Positions 25,896-35,558 of a DNA stretch of 64,000 nucleotides are shown here, one piece after another (position 1 is the stretch's first letter; every line of letters begins with the position of its first letter). The notes under the pieces were generated by a model that was given only the letters and a program-made list of their open reading frames with translations, was not told the origin of the DNA and did no database searches. The position numbers and the translations under genes were made by a program. Source of the DNA: Apilactobacillus apinorum (GTDB lineage Bacteria > Bacillota > Bacilli > Lactobacillales > Lactobacillaceae); the NCBI RefSeq assembly GCF_001281175.1, contig NZ_KQ440396.1, forward strand, positions 565,121-629,120, given 5' to 3'.

Positions 25896-25924
25896 ATCTT
25901 ACCGAATAAATCGACATAATGCAA
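25896..25924 (-). promoter_or_regulatory. Promoter of the permease leader
   Basis: TTGCAT (25919-25924) and TAAGAT (25896-25901), 17-bp spacing. The transcript would start near 25888. Confidence 0.55.
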
Positions 25925-25931
25925 GCTTTTT

Positions 25932-26855
25932 TTATTTATTGCTTAATGCTCTTTGCTTTAACTCCGCGTTTAACGACTCTAAACGTTTATTAAGAATTAA
26001 TTGGACCTGTTCGTTTTTTCTAATATTATCGTTGGTTCTTTTAATTAATTCCTCAATTTCGGTGTTAGTATATCCAGACATTTGTTTTTGCATAATGTAA
26101 GTATCTTGATATGCACTACTTACAATATCGTACCCACGACGACCTAATTCAAACAATCCACCCGCTGCATTTTGCAAACTAGGTTTCATACTGAAATGAT
26201 CAATGTGTAGCATTAGTTCGCGACTCAAAGTATTGTTCCAAAAGCTAATTAATGAACCCGCAAAGAAAGCTGTAAAAATAGTCATAAATCCAAATGGTCC
26301 TGCAACGACGACTGCGGCTACCATGAATAAAATATCCTGTGCACTTCTAATCTTTTGGTACTTAATGTGGGTCTTATTTGCAATGATTGGCGCAATTGCA
26401 TCATATGGAGACACCCCTAACTTTGTGGACATGTAAATTGAAGTCCCAAGTGTAAACACTAAAATACCCACGATAGCATCGAAGATCATCATTGGAACAC
26501 TAATTGCTTTAGGAAAAAACATTGTATAAATCGAACTGAAATATTCAATTTCGAATCCTACTAAAACCATATTGAAAATAGTCCCAATTCCAATTTGTTT
26601 TCGATCAAAAATTAAAACAATAATGAATAACACTAGGTTGGCCAATAGTTGGAATAATCCTAGTGAAATACCTAATTTATTAGACATCCCTATGTTCATC
26701 GCTGTAAATGGATCAATCCCCACTTTTCCAGAGCGCATAAATGCAGCTCCTAATGCGATAAGCGAAACTCCCACTAACGACATTACTGCACGTAAGAAAA
26801 AATCTAGCGGTTTATTGATTACGTTTTTTGAATTGTCATAAGAAATATTTTCCAT
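25932..26855 (-). CDS. YczE/YitT-like membrane protein with cytosolic coiled-coil tail
   Basis: 307 residues. About 1-215 is membrane-embedded with two similar segments, SGKVGIDPFTAMNIGMSNKLGIS and TKLGVSPYDAIAPIIANKTHI, the internal repeat seen in the YitT/YczE family. The C-terminal 90 residues are charged and helical (TNTEIEELIKRTNDNIRKNEQVQ), an addition to the usual domain. Function unknown for the family. A second, shorter member lies at 17782-18465. Confidence 0.8.
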   Translation of the reverse strand: MENISYDNSKNVINKPLDFFLRAVMSLVGVSLIALGAAFMRSGKVGIDPFTAMNIGMSNKLGISLGLFQLLANLVLFIIVLIFDRKQIGIGTIFNMVLVGFEIEYFSSIYTMFFPKAISVPMMIFDAIVGILVFTLGTSIYMSTKLGVSPYDAIAPIIANKTHIKYQKIRSAQDILFMVAAVVVAGPFGFMTIFTAFFAGSLISFWNNTLSRELMLHIDHFSMKPSLQNAAGGLFELGRRGYDIVSSAYQDTYIMQKQMSGYTNTEIEELIKRTNDNIRKNEQVQLILNKRLESLNAELKQRALSNK

Positions 26856-26923
26856 TGTTTTAACCTTCTTATCTAAAAAATGAATACGCTTACATTATAT
26901 ACCTTTCAACGTTTTTAGCAAAT

Positions 26924-26952
26924 AAAAAAACTATGGAATTTTATCCATAGCT
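26924..26952 (-). terminator. Terminator after the MMPL gene
   Basis: Arms CTATGGA / TCCATAG with a T run on the minus strand, beginning just past the MMPL stop. Confidence 0.85.
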
Positions 26953-26960
26953 TTCATGTT

Positions 26961-29672
26961 TTATTCTTGTTTATCTTGTTTTGAGTCAGTACTTGGTTCA
27001 GGATAAGTTAATTTGATTAATGCTGATATCAACATTGGAATAGTGAATACTAGAATAATCAAACCAACAATCACACCAATAGCAACTTGAATAAGTGTTA
27101 ACACTCCTGATGGCATTAATGCTGCAAAAGTACCACCTAGAATAATGGCTGCTGAAATAACAACAGTTCCGATTACAGATGATGCATGTTCAATTTGCTT
27201 AGCTGGTGTGCTATCAACCTTGCCAAATTCACGATACTTCATCATTAGGAAAATACTGTAATCAACACCTAATGCAATTAACATCACAAATGTGAAGAAT
27301 GGTGTATTCCATGTAAGTGTCTTTTGTCCTAAGAATGCTGCACTAATTAGCTTAGTGATACTTAATGAAGTTACGTAAGCAATAATTAGAGTTCCTAGAA
27401 TGTAGAATGGTTGTAATACTGATCTAGTGATAATCATTAAAGCAATCATAATTCCGACTACCATGATAACGGCAGTTCTAAAGAAGTCGGAACTAGCAAT
27501 ATGGTGAGTGTCAGAAGTAGTAGAAGTTTGACCACCAATAGCGACTTGACTACCATCTAAAGTAGTTCCTTTAATGTTATCTTGAATTTGAGTTTGTAGC
27601 TTATCAACTTGATTCATAGCTGCTTCTGAGTTAGGGTCTTTATCTAAGACAACAGTAATCTTAGCAACTTTCTTGTCAGATGATAAGTAGTTAGCAACTG
27701 ATTGTTTGAATGTCTTACTCTTTAAGACACTAGCTGGAATATAGAATTGGTCTGCTGCCTTAGAATTAGTTAATTGAGCTAAGTAATCATTAGCAGTTCC
27801 CATTCCTTTATCAATCTTATCCAAACCTTCGCTAGCCTTCTTTAGCTTAGTTTGAGTTTCCTTCAATTGAGTTGCTAGAGCTTGGGTATTGTTACCAATT
27901 CCTTGAGTATTAGAAGCAATTGCTTGAAGTTGTGATTGTAATTGTGTCATAACACTTTGTTGTTTTGCTGATGATTGTTGTAGCAATGCACCAACAATTT
28001 GTAATTGTGTTTGGCTCAATGGTTGCTTTGCTGCAACCATTTGTTTTTGTAATTGTTCTAACACTTGCTTACCGTTAGAACTACTTGTTGAACTACTAAT
28101 TGATTGGATGTTTCTTAAGTATTGACCAATGTTAGTAGCTGAAGTAGCGATATCTTGTAATGGTGTAGTGTTAAATGATGAACCTTTAGCACCGCTATTA
28201 ATTTGTTTTAGTCCTTTGTTAGCGGTCTTCATCTTCGCATTTAAAGTTGATAATTGATCACTAACATATAGTTGGTTAATTGGCATTCCACTTGGTTGAG
28301 TTACAGATGCAACTGTCTTAATGCCCTTTTGCTTACTTAGTTGTTGTGATAAACGGTCGATTTCATTCAACGCTTTTTCATTATCTAACTTATGGTCAGA
28401 CTTAATGTAAATAGTTGATGGTTCTGCTGTTCCTTTTGAGAAGTGCTTTTGAACAGTTAATAGACCTTGTTTAGCCGGAACACTGTTTTGTAGTTCGACA
28501 CCATTATCATAGTTCAACTTATTCTTGTATGAAGCCATGAATGGAACTGTTACCAATAGAACTAATACAATTGCTGGGATTGCGAACTTACCTGACTTAT
28601 TAGATAAGAAACTCCAGAATTTGTTTTCACCTTCACCAGCGAAGTTTTTGGATGGCCAGAAAATATGTTTACCCATTGTAGCCATGAAAAATGGATTTAG
28701 AGTAACTAGTACTACTAATAGTACCGCAACACCAACCGCAACTCCGACTGCAGATTGGTAAATTGAGAACTTGGCTAATGCCAAGGTTGCAAAACCAATT
28801 AGAACTGAAGTCCCAGAGTATAGAATAGTCTTTCCTGCCACTTTTCTAGCATCAATAGTAGCTTGAATCTTGTCTTTTCCACGACTAAGTTCTTCTTTGA
28901 ATTGGTTATATAACAAGATGTTGTAATCAGTTCCAATTCCGAATAATACCACGACCATAAATACTCTTGTAAAGTTAGATAGTGGGAAACCGAATGCTTG
29001 TACTAGATTCATTACAATACTTAGTGAAACGATGAATGAAACACCAACAGTTAATAGTGAAACAAGTGGAACGATTGGTGATCTAAAGACAATGATTAAT
29101 ACGATTAAAATAAATACCGCTGCAATCACTTCAGTTTTTTGAATTCCCTTTTCTGTAGAAACTCTAAAATCATCATTTAAAATGTCACCACCAGTAACAT
29201 ATGTCTTCACACCAGTAGTCTTAGCTGCTTTTTGTAAATCTGTGTTTACTGATTGAATTGAACGAGACTTAGTAACATGAACTTGGACTAGTTCAGTAGT
29301 CTTATCTTTTGAAATTAATTGCTTCTTAGTGGCGTCATTATCCATTGGTGCGGTAATGCCTTTAACGCCATATTTATCCTTGTTATCCTTAATTTTTTGG
29401 ATAGTATCATTAATTTTAGTTTGTTGTTCAGCTGTAATCTTTTGATTACCATTGTTAAACACGATGACTGCGTCAGTGGTATTACCAATCCCATGACCCC
29501 AGTTATCTTGAATTTTTTGTGCAATTTGACTTTGTGAATTTGATGGAATCTTAGTTTGTCCTTTTTGTGCTACCAGATTAGACATGTTTGGTAGGAAAAC
29601 AACACTTAAGATAACAACAACTAGCCATGCAATTAAGCTGCCTGTATATTTTTTAATAAATTTTGGCATCAA
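26961..29672 (-). CDS. MMPL/RND-family exporter
   Basis: 903 residues in the classic two-repeat layout: helix 1, a large external loop, five helices, a second external loop rich in Gln/Ser with coiled-coil character (about 480-650), then six helices. The MMPL proton-relay motifs occur once per half as FGIGTDYNILLYNQ and IALGVDYSIFLMMKY. MMPL proteins export lipids or hydrophobic compounds using proton flow. The gene sits 10 bp after its TetR regulator gene in the same operon. Confidence 0.9.
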   Translation of the reverse strand: MMPKFIKKYTGSLIAWLVVVILSVVFLPNMSNLVAQKGQTKIPSNSQSQIAQKIQDNWGHGIGNTTDAVIVFNNGNQKITAEQQTKINDTIQKIKDNKDKYGVKGITAPMDNDATKKQLISKDKTTELVQVHVTKSRSIQSVNTDLQKAAKTTGVKTYVTGGDILNDDFRVSTEKGIQKTEVIAAVFILIVLIIVFRSPIVPLVSLLTVGVSFIVSLSIVMNLVQAFGFPLSNFTRVFMVVVLFGIGTDYNILLYNQFKEELSRGKDKIQATIDARKVAGKTILYSGTSVLIGFATLALAKFSIYQSAVGVAVGVAVLLVVLVTLNPFFMATMGKHIFWPSKNFAGEGENKFWSFLSNKSGKFAIPAIVLVLLVTVPFMASYKNKLNYDNGVELQNSVPAKQGLLTVQKHFSKGTAEPSTIYIKSDHKLDNEKALNEIDRLSQQLSKQKGIKTVASVTQPSGMPINQLYVSDQLSTLNAKMKTANKGLKQINSGAKGSSFNTTPLQDIATSATNIGQYLRNIQSISSSTSSSNGKQVLEQLQKQMVAAKQPLSQTQLQIVGALLQQSSAKQQSVMTQLQSQLQAIASNTQGIGNNTQALATQLKETQTKLKKASEGLDKIDKGMGTANDYLAQLTNSKAADQFYIPASVLKSKTFKQSVANYLSSDKKVAKITVVLDKDPNSEAAMNQVDKLQTQIQDNIKGTTLDGSQVAIGGQTSTTSDTHHIASSDFFRTAVIMVVGIMIALMIITRSVLQPFYILGTLIIAYVTSLSITKLISAAFLGQKTLTWNTPFFTFVMLIALGVDYSIFLMMKYREFGKVDSTPAKQIEHASSVIGTVVISAAIILGGTFAALMPSGVLTLIQVAIGVIVGLIILVFTIPMLISALIKLTYPEPSTDSKQDKQE

Positions 29673-29681
29673 AATATCCCC

Positions 29682-30293
29682 CTATTTCTTGATGTAAACT
29701 AATTCGTTTGGTGAAATGTGTTGTGTTAGCTTAATAATTTTCGCGATTTCTTCTGGTGATTCTAAATCTTCTTTACTCATCCAGTAAACCACGATACTCA
29801 TTAGTCGATCCAAAATAATTTCCATAATATAGTCCCTTGGTATATTGGGATTAAACTCAATATCATCAGATGAGGCATGAAATGATTCTTTGATGAGGTT
29901 TCTAAACATCTCTTTGATTTTATCAATCAGATAAGGATCTCCATCTGGACTTAATAAAGCAGAGAGTAACTTAGAATTTTGGTAAAAATAATCTAGTGTT
30001 TTAATTAATAATTCAGAAGGAACTTCAGAATCTGCATTTGAATGAACACTCAATTCTTCAGGAATAACATTATTTAGAACTTGTTGAATTTCATCCATTA
30101 GTTGCGCTTCAATTTTATTTAACAAATCGAATTTATCTAAGTAATGAATGTAAAAAGTTCCTCGACCAATTCCTGCTGCGCGCGTTAAATCAGTGACGTT
30201 CAAATTATTAAAACCTTTTTCATGAATCAATTGAATCAAAGCATCAGTAATTTGTGCTTTGGTTTGAATTGTTCGACGATCTTGTTTAACCAT
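29682..30293 (-). CDS. TetR/AcrR-family regulator of the MMPL exporter
   Basis: 203 residues with the HTH FNNLNVTDLTRAAGIGRGTFYIHYLDKFDLL. Start ATG 30293 follows GAGGGGG. It is first in a two-gene operon with the MMPL exporter. An 8-bp inverted repeat overlapping the promoter (30346-30375) is the likely autoregulatory operator, so ligand-induced derepression of the exporter is expected. Confidence 0.9.
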   Translation of the reverse strand: MVKQDRRTIQTKAQITDALIQLIHEKGFNNLNVTDLTRAAGIGRGTFYIHYLDKFDLLNKIEAQLMDEIQQVLNNVIPEELSVHSNADSEVPSELLIKTLDYFYQNSKLLSALLSPDGDPYLIDKIKEMFRNLIKESFHASSDDIEFNPNIPRDYIMEIILDRLMSIVVYWMSKEDLESPEEIAKIIKLTQHISPNELVYIKK

Positions 30294-30337
30294 AATAATC
30301 CCCCTCAAAAAATCATTTCCTCTTAGAAATTAACTCC

Positions 30338-30375
30338 ATTATAAAAACAACGTATTAAAAAGTCAACACGTTGTT
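30338..30375 (-). promoter_or_regulatory. Promoter and TetR operator of the tetR-MMPL operon
   Basis: TTGACT (30361-30366) and TATAAT (30338-30343), 17-bp spacing. A perfect inverted repeat AACAACGT/ACGTTGTT (30346-30353, 30368-30375; 14-bp spacer) brackets the -35 and spacer. Confidence 0.7.
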
Positions 30376-30392
30376 CATTATCTTTTTTTATT

Positions 30393-31307
30393 TTATTCAT
30401 TTCGACTGCCTAAAGCGAGGATAAAGACAGTACTTAAGACTAATAATCCACCAATAACTTCGGCTCCATTAAAGGATGTATTTAGAAATACAATCGCCCC
30501 AATCGTTGCTGACAGTGGTTCAAACGTATCTAACATCCCTGCTACCGTAGGTGAAATAAAGCGCAAACTATTGATGAAACAGATAAATGACATCATCGTT
30601 CCAAATAAGACGATAAAAGTAACCCCTAAAAATGTTCCTAATGTCATTTTAGGTACATCCACCCAAAACGGATGAACGATTGTAAATAATATTCCACCAA
30701 TTAGCATTGCCCAACCAACAACTACCAATGAACTAAATTTCTTTAATAGGTTCACCGGTAGCATGGTTTGGATAGATCCTGCTAACGCTAATAATAATCC
30801 GGCGGTTAAAGCTGGTGTTGAAATCGCTAATTGAGTTAATTGTCCCTTAGTCACCAATAGCCAAGTTCCAATTAATGCGACTAACACGGCTGTTGCTTCA
30901 TATTTATTAGGTAATTGATGATAAAAAATCGCTGTAAAAATAACGATTAATACAGTTCCTAAACTTTGTAGCACTGTTGCTGTACCGGCATTACTTAAAT
31001 TAACTGTGACCAAGTATAGGTACTGAACAGCAGCTAACCCAAAAATGGCATATGCGATGAATACACCGATGTTTTTTGGTTGTTTCCATAATGTCATTAC
31101 CGGTTCTTTTTTGAAAAACTTGGTAAATAACAGAATTAAGATTCCAGAAATTCCCATCTTAATTCCCATCAACCATTCTGGTGATAAGTGATTATCTTGA
31201 AATAAAAATTGTGATACTGGTCCTTGAATTCCCCATAGAATAGCACCTGTGATTGCTAAAGTAGCCCCCAACAGTTTCTCTTGTAATCTCATGCGCTTAT
31301 TTTCCAA
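30393..31307 (-). CDS. EamA/DMT-family transporter (third copy)
   Basis: 304 residues, ten helices, EamA repeats (WGIQGPVSQFLFQD; SPTVAGMLDTFEPLSATIGAIVF). More distant from the tandem pair at 22-24 kb but keeps the same landmarks. Start: TTG at 31307 with GGAG 7 nt upstream is preferred over ATG 31286 (no RBS) and the longer frame. Confidence 0.86.
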   Translation of the reverse strand: MENKRMRLQEKLLGATLAITGAILWGIQGPVSQFLFQDNHLSPEWLMGIKMGISGILILLFTKFFKKEPVMTLWKQPKNIGVFIAYAIFGLAAVQYLYLVTVNLSNAGTATVLQSLGTVLIVIFTAIFYHQLPNKYEATAVLVALIGTWLLVTKGQLTQLAISTPALTAGLLLALAGSIQTMLPVNLLKKFSSLVVVGWAMLIGGILFTIVHPFWVDVPKMTLGTFLGVTFIVLFGTMMSFICFINSLRFISPTVAGMLDTFEPLSATIGAIVFLNTSFNGAEVIGGLLVLSTVFILALGSRNE

Positions 31308-31355
31308 ATCGATTCTCCATTCCGCATAGTTATTATCTCCATTATAGGACAAAAC

Positions 31356-31387
31356 AAAAAGCGTTGTCATTAGACAACGCCTTTTTT
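31356..31387 (-). terminator. Terminator of the aldo/keto reductase gene
   Basis: Arms GGCGTTGTC / GACAACGCT with a TAAT loop and flanking A/T runs. Confidence 0.87.
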
Positions 31388-31388
31388 A

Positions 31389-32297
31389 TTAGTCTTTATA
31401 ATTTTTAGGAGAATCATCCCATTGGTCAACTGTATCTGTCATTTGACCAGTAGTATGCCATTCAAAATCTGGGTACCATAGACTACGCTTAGCTTGATCT
31501 AGTGCATCAATGGCTTGAATGTCTTGATCTGATAATTCAAAATCAAAAATATCTGAATTTTGAATGATTCTTTCTTCATGAGATGACTTAGGAATTGTGA
31601 CAACCCCTTTTTGCCAATCCCAACGAAGAATTACTTGAGCTACTGATTTGTTGTACTTATCAGCAATTTGTTTAATGGTTGGATTGTTTAGTGCTTCCCC
31701 ACCACCGAGTGGTGACCAAGCTTCCAATTGAATTCCAGCATGGCTGTTAAAAGCCATAATGTCTTTTTCTTGGTTGATTGGATTAAATTCCATTTGGTTA
31801 ACCGCTGGAACAATTTCACAGTGGTTAAGTAAATCTTGTAAACGGTCGTTATCAAAGTTAGATACACCAATTGCTCTTACTTTACCTTGGTGATATAACT
31901 TTTCCATTGCTTTCCAAGTGTCTAAATATTTACCATCAACTGGCCAATGCATTAGATACAAGTCAATGTATGTTAAATCAAGTCTCTTTAGAGTTCCATT
32001 TAATGCGTCTAAAGTACTTTGATAACCTTGATCTCCATTGAAAACTTTAGTAGTAATAAATAAATCTTTACGGTTTTTACCTGTCGCTGCTAAACCTTCT
32101 TTGATTCCTTCACCCACACCAGCTTCGTTACCATATTGCTTAGCAGTATCAATTAAATGGTAACCTTTGATGATAGATTCTTTTACTGATTCTTTTGCAC
32201 TTGTGTTATTAGTTTTCCAAACACCTAAACCTAAACGAGGCATTTCAACACCGTTGTTTAAAGTGGTAGTTTGAACCAGTCCTTCTAATCTGTTCAT
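31389..32297 (-). CDS. Aldo/keto reductase
   Basis: 302-residue TIM-barrel NADPH enzyme. The signature LIDTAKQYGNEAGVGEG carries the catalytic Asp and Tyr. The conserved Lys is in FITTKVF and the His in LMHWPVDG. GVSNFD and IPKSSHEERI (NADPH binding) are present. Closest in pattern to 2,5-diketo-D-gluconate/methylglyoxal reductases. RBS AGGAGG is 11 nt upstream. Monocistronic. Confidence 0.92.
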   Translation of the reverse strand: MNRLEGLVQTTTLNNGVEMPRLGLGVWKTNNTSAKESVKESIIKGYHLIDTAKQYGNEAGVGEGIKEGLAATGKNRKDLFITTKVFNGDQGYQSTLDALNGTLKRLDLTYIDLYLMHWPVDGKYLDTWKAMEKLYHQGKVRAIGVSNFDNDRLQDLLNHCEIVPAVNQMEFNPINQEKDIMAFNSHAGIQLEAWSPLGGGEALNNPTIKQIADKYNKSVAQVILRWDWQKGVVTIPKSSHEERIIQNSDIFDFELSDQDIQAIDALDQAKRSLWYPDFEWHTTGQMTDTVDQWDDSPKNYKD

Positions 32298-32389
32298 AGA
32301 AAATTCAGCCTCCTATATCTTTAATTCATATCTATGGTAAAACTGAATTAACTATTTTTCAAGAATATAGAAGTGATTCTTATACGATT

Positions 32390-33379
32390 TTAATCTTCGA
32401 ACCCATGAGGGTGCTGTTGAGTCCACTTCCATGCACTAGCAATAATATCTTCCACATTATCGTGTTCTGGTTGCCATCCTAAAACTTCACGTGCTTTGGT
32501 AGAATCTGCAACCAATGTACTTGGATCTCCTGCTCTTCTAGGTGCGTCGACGGCAGGAATTTCTTTTCCCGTCACTTTACGAGCTGTTTCTAGCATTTCA
32601 CGGTTGGAGAATCCAGTGGATGAACCTAAATTAAAGGCATCTGAGTATCCACCATCTAATAATCGTTGTAGAGCTAAAATATGAGCGTCTGCTAAGTCCA
32701 TTACATGAACATAGTCTCTGACATTAGTTCCGTCTTTAGTAGGGTAATCAGTCCCAAAAATTTGTAATTGATCACGGGTTCCTTGAGCAACTTGTAAAAT
32801 GATTGGGATTAAATGAGTTTCTGGGCCATGGTCTTCACCAATGCTACCATCCATGATTGCACCACCGACGTTGAAGTAACGTAGTGCAGTATATTTAATG
32901 CCGTATGCAACGTCTGCCCATTTCATCATTTTTTCCATCATTAACTTACTTTCACCGTAAGGGTTAGTAGGTACTTGTGAATCGGTTTCCTTAACCGGAA
33001 TACTTTCTGGTTCACCATAAGTAGCTGCAGTTGATGAAAAGATAATATTGTTAACATCGTGATCATGCATCGCTTCTAGTAAAGTGATCATTCCACCAGT
33101 ATTATTATCAAAGTATTTAAGTGGTTTTTCCATTGATTCTGGAACAATTGAGTTCGCAGCAAAATGAATTACTCCGTCAATATTTTCTTTACTAAAAACT
33201 TTATCTAAAAATTCGCGGTCGCGAATATCACCTTGGTAAAATATTGCTTTGGTATTAACACTGTGACGGTGGCCAGTAGCTAAACTATCTACGACAACCA
33301 CTTCAAAACCTTTTTCAATTAATCTTTCAACTGTGTGAGAACCAATGTATCCGGCTCCTCCAGGTACTAAAATAGCCAT
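32390..33379 (-). CDS. galE: UDP-glucose 4-epimerase
   Basis: 329-residue extended SDR enzyme interconverting UDP-glucose and UDP-galactose. NAD motif GGAGYIGSH at residues 7-15, catalytic Ser/Thr in SSTAATYG, and YGESK (Tyr and Lys). Length is as usual. Promoter TTGAAA-17-GATAAT lies about 60 bp upstream. No Leloir partners are nearby, so a role in envelope sugar supply is possible. Confidence 0.95.
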   Translation of the reverse strand: MAILVPGGAGYIGSHTVERLIEKGFEVVVVDSLATGHRHSVNTKAIFYQGDIRDREFLDKVFSKENIDGVIHFAANSIVPESMEKPLKYFDNNTGGMITLLEAMHDHDVNNIIFSSTAATYGEPESIPVKETDSQVPTNPYGESKLMMEKMMKWADVAYGIKYTALRYFNVGGAIMDGSIGEDHGPETHLIPIILQVAQGTRDQLQIFGTDYPTKDGTNVRDYVHVMDLADAHILALQRLLDGGYSDAFNLGSSTGFSNREMLETARKVTGKEIPAVDAPRRAGDPSTLVADSTKAREVLGWQPEHDNVEDIIASAWKWTQQHPHGFED

Positions 33380-33475
33380 ATTATTTCTCCTTTAGTATAT
33401 CTAATACATATATTATCTAACAGCTACCTTAAAGTTTCAATAAAACCCAAAATTGACATTTTTATTTATGTAAAC

Positions 33476-33506
33476 AAAAAAGCTATGGAAATTCCATAGC
33501 TTTTTA
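33476..33506 (-). terminator. Terminator after fabF
   Basis: AAAAAGCTATGGAA / TTCCATAGCTTTTT, perfect arms with T run. Confidence 0.9.
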
Positions 33507-33513
33507 ATATTAA

Positions 33514-34752
33514 TTAGTCGTTTTCGTATTTCTTGAATACAAGAACTGCGTTGTGACCACCGAAACCAAATGAGTTTGAGATTTCGTAATTAACTGGTGA
33601 CTTCTTGTTGTCTTCGTTAACTAGTTCAACTTCAACTTCTGGGTCGATGTTCTTAACACCATAGTTAACAGGCATTTGTTGGCGTTGTAATGCACCAACC
33701 ATGATAACTGCTTCAAGAGAACCAGCGGCACCTAGAGCATGACCAGTCATACCCTTAGTACTACTTACCTTGATGTGATCGTTATCCGCGAATACCTTCT
33801 TGATTGCTTGTGATTCAGCTGAATCGTTAGCATGAGTACTTGTTCCGTGAGCGTTAACGTAGTCAACGTCCTTAGGGTCAACGTTAGCATCTTTAAGAGC
33901 TAACTTCATAGCATCAACAGCACCTGAACCGTCAGGTCTTGGAGCAGTTAAGTGGTACGCATCTGAGTTAGTACCGTAACCTACGATTTCACCTAAGATG
34001 TTAGCACCACGTGCTTTGGCGTGTTCTAGTTCTTCAAGAACTAAAGTACCGGCACCTTCACCCATAACGAATCCATTTCTATCCTTATCGAATGGAATTG
34101 AACCGCCTTCAACAGTTTCTGAAGTTGAAAGAGCTGAAAGAGCAGCGAAACCTGCGATACCTAGTTCGTTAACTGAAGCTTCTGAACCACCAGTAATCAT
34201 CATTTTAGCTTTACCAAAACGAATGTAATCAAATGCATCACCAATAGCGTTAGTACCTGATGAACAAGCAGTAACGATAGCTTGAGAAGTGTTTCTAGCA
34301 TTTAAGTTAATTGAAATGTTACCAGCAGCCATGTTAATGATTGAGTTAGGAACGAAGAATGGAGATACACGACCTGGACCCTTCTTTGACATCTTGATTG
34401 CTTGTTCTTGGATAGTTGTTAAACCACCAATACCTGAACCATAGATTACACCTAATTCATCTGGATCGAAGTTTCCTTCTTTTAGTCCAGCTTGTTCCAT
34501 AGCTTCGTAAGCTGAGTATAAAGCGTAACGTGAAAAGTCATCCATACGTTTTGAGACTTTCTTGTCGATACGTTCTAGTGGATCAAAGTCTTTAACTTCA
34601 CCGGCTAGTGAAACACCAGTTTCACTTGGATCAAACTTAGTGATTGGTCCGATACCAGTCTTTGAAGCAAAGATATTATCTAAAAATGTATTTGCGTCGT
34701 TACCTAATGGACTAACGGCACCAATACCTGTAATAACTACACGCTTTGTCAT
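33514..34752 (-). CDS. fabF: Beta-ketoacyl-ACP synthase II
   Basis: 412 residues, thiolase fold, condensing acyl-ACP with malonyl-ACP. Cys163 (TACSSGTNA) and the two His of NAHGTSTHAND and KGMTGHALGAAG complete the Cys-His-His triad. It is the only KAS II in the window and sits with a second fabZ at the far end of the cluster rather than between fabG and accB as in many lactobacilli. Possibly the FabO-like partner of a FabN-like dehydratase/isomerase. RBS AAGGAGG. Confidence 0.95.
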   Translation of the reverse strand: MTKRVVITGIGAVSPLGNDANTFLDNIFASKTGIGPITKFDPSETGVSLAGEVKDFDPLERIDKKVSKRMDDFSRYALYSAYEAMEQAGLKEGNFDPDELGVIYGSGIGGLTTIQEQAIKMSKKGPGRVSPFFVPNSIINMAAGNISINLNARNTSQAIVTACSSGTNAIGDAFDYIRFGKAKMMITGGSEASVNELGIAGFAALSALSTSETVEGGSIPFDKDRNGFVMGEGAGTLVLEELEHAKARGANILGEIVGYGTNSDAYHLTAPRPDGSGAVDAMKLALKDANVDPKDVDYVNAHGTSTHANDSAESQAIKKVFADNDHIKVSSTKGMTGHALGAAGSLEAVIMVGALQRQQMPVNYGVKNIDPEVEVELVNEDNKKSPVNYEISNSFGFGGHNAVLVFKKYEND

Positions 34753-34765
34753 AGAGTTATCCTCC

Positions 34766-35209
34766 TTATTTACGTTTAACGTCTGGAACGATAAATGTTA
34801 GTTGAGCTGAACAAGCTTTCTTGTCGCCAACGTAAGCAGTACAGTCAACTTGTCCCATGTTCTTCTTTTGTTTACCCATAGTAACTTCGAATCTTACAAC
34901 GTCACCTGGTTTAACCATCTTTCTAAATTTAGCACCCTTAATTTCACCTAAGTAAGCAGTCTTATCTTTGTATTGTTCACTCTTTAGAATTAAGATTGAT
35001 GCAGTTTGTGCCATAGTTTCAATAATTAAAACACCAGGCATAACTGGGTTTCCAGGGAAGTGACCTTGGAAATAGTTTTCGTTGATAGTAACGTTCTTAG
35101 TAGCTACGACTCTTTCGCCTGGTACTAGTTCGTCAACTCTATCAATGTATAAAATTGGGTATCTGTTTGGAATTAAATCCATAATTTCGGTTGTATTTAA
35201 AACACTCAC
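34766..35209 (-). CDS. fabZ: 3-hydroxyacyl-ACP dehydratase (canonical FabZ; FabN-like?)
   Basis: 147-residue hotdog enzyme with the full motif GHFPGNPVMPGVLIIETMAQ, whose His and Glu are catalytic. Start GTG 35209 has AAGGAG at 8 nt; GTG 35218 overlaps that element. It pairs with fabF 13 bp downstream. In Enterococcus faecalis, a FabZ-like isomerase (FabN) and a FabF-like synthase (FabO) form such a pair and make unsaturated fatty acids; that role is a hypothesis here. Confidence 0.9.
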   Translation of the reverse strand: MSVLNTTEIMDLIPNRYPILYIDRVDELVPGERVVATKNVTINENYFQGHFPGNPVMPGVLIIETMAQTASILILKSEQYKDKTAYLGEIKGAKFRKMVKPGDVVRFEVTMGKQKKNMGQVDCTAYVGDKKACSAQLTFIVPDVKRK

Positions 35210-35218
35210 GATAAGCAC

Positions 35219-35558
35219 TCCTTATTTAAATTCAAAATTTAACAATTAAACTTTTTTATTAATCTGATTTATAATTTTAGTTTTAAAAATTATGATTAAT
35301 CAGCACATCTAGTTTTCATATCTAGATATCCTAATCAACATCGTTCAGTTTAACAATATCGATACTAAGTTACAACGTAGAAGCACTCTTTTCATCTAAA
35401 AAAGATGAAAATTGCTGCTATAACAACGTTTTTAATTTATTGCTTTATGTGACATATGCGACTAAGTATATTCATTTAGTTTTAACTTGTAGCAAGCGAT
35501 GATTTCATTCGTCTACTAATTGTCCCATCGACCCCGGAAAAATCATCTACTAAATTTA
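35219..35558. promoter_or_regulatory. 340-bp gene-free region upstream of fabZ-fabF, rich in inverted repeats
   Basis: No ORF was found. It holds a 9-bp inverted repeat TTTTCATCT/AGATGAAAA (35389-35411), the palindrome ATATCTAGATAT, an ATAATTTT/AAAATTAT dyad near 35290, and a possible minus-strand promoter TTGTAA-17-TAAACT (about 35345-35375). It probably contains the promoter, operators and a structured leader of about 150 nt for fabZ-fabF. No clear terminator for the upstream operon was seen. Confidence 0.5.

Noticed and set aside
35389-35411. Terminator of the main fab operon
   Set aside because: The T run lies in the loop of the hairpin rather than after the stem on the minus strand, so intrinsic termination is doubtful.
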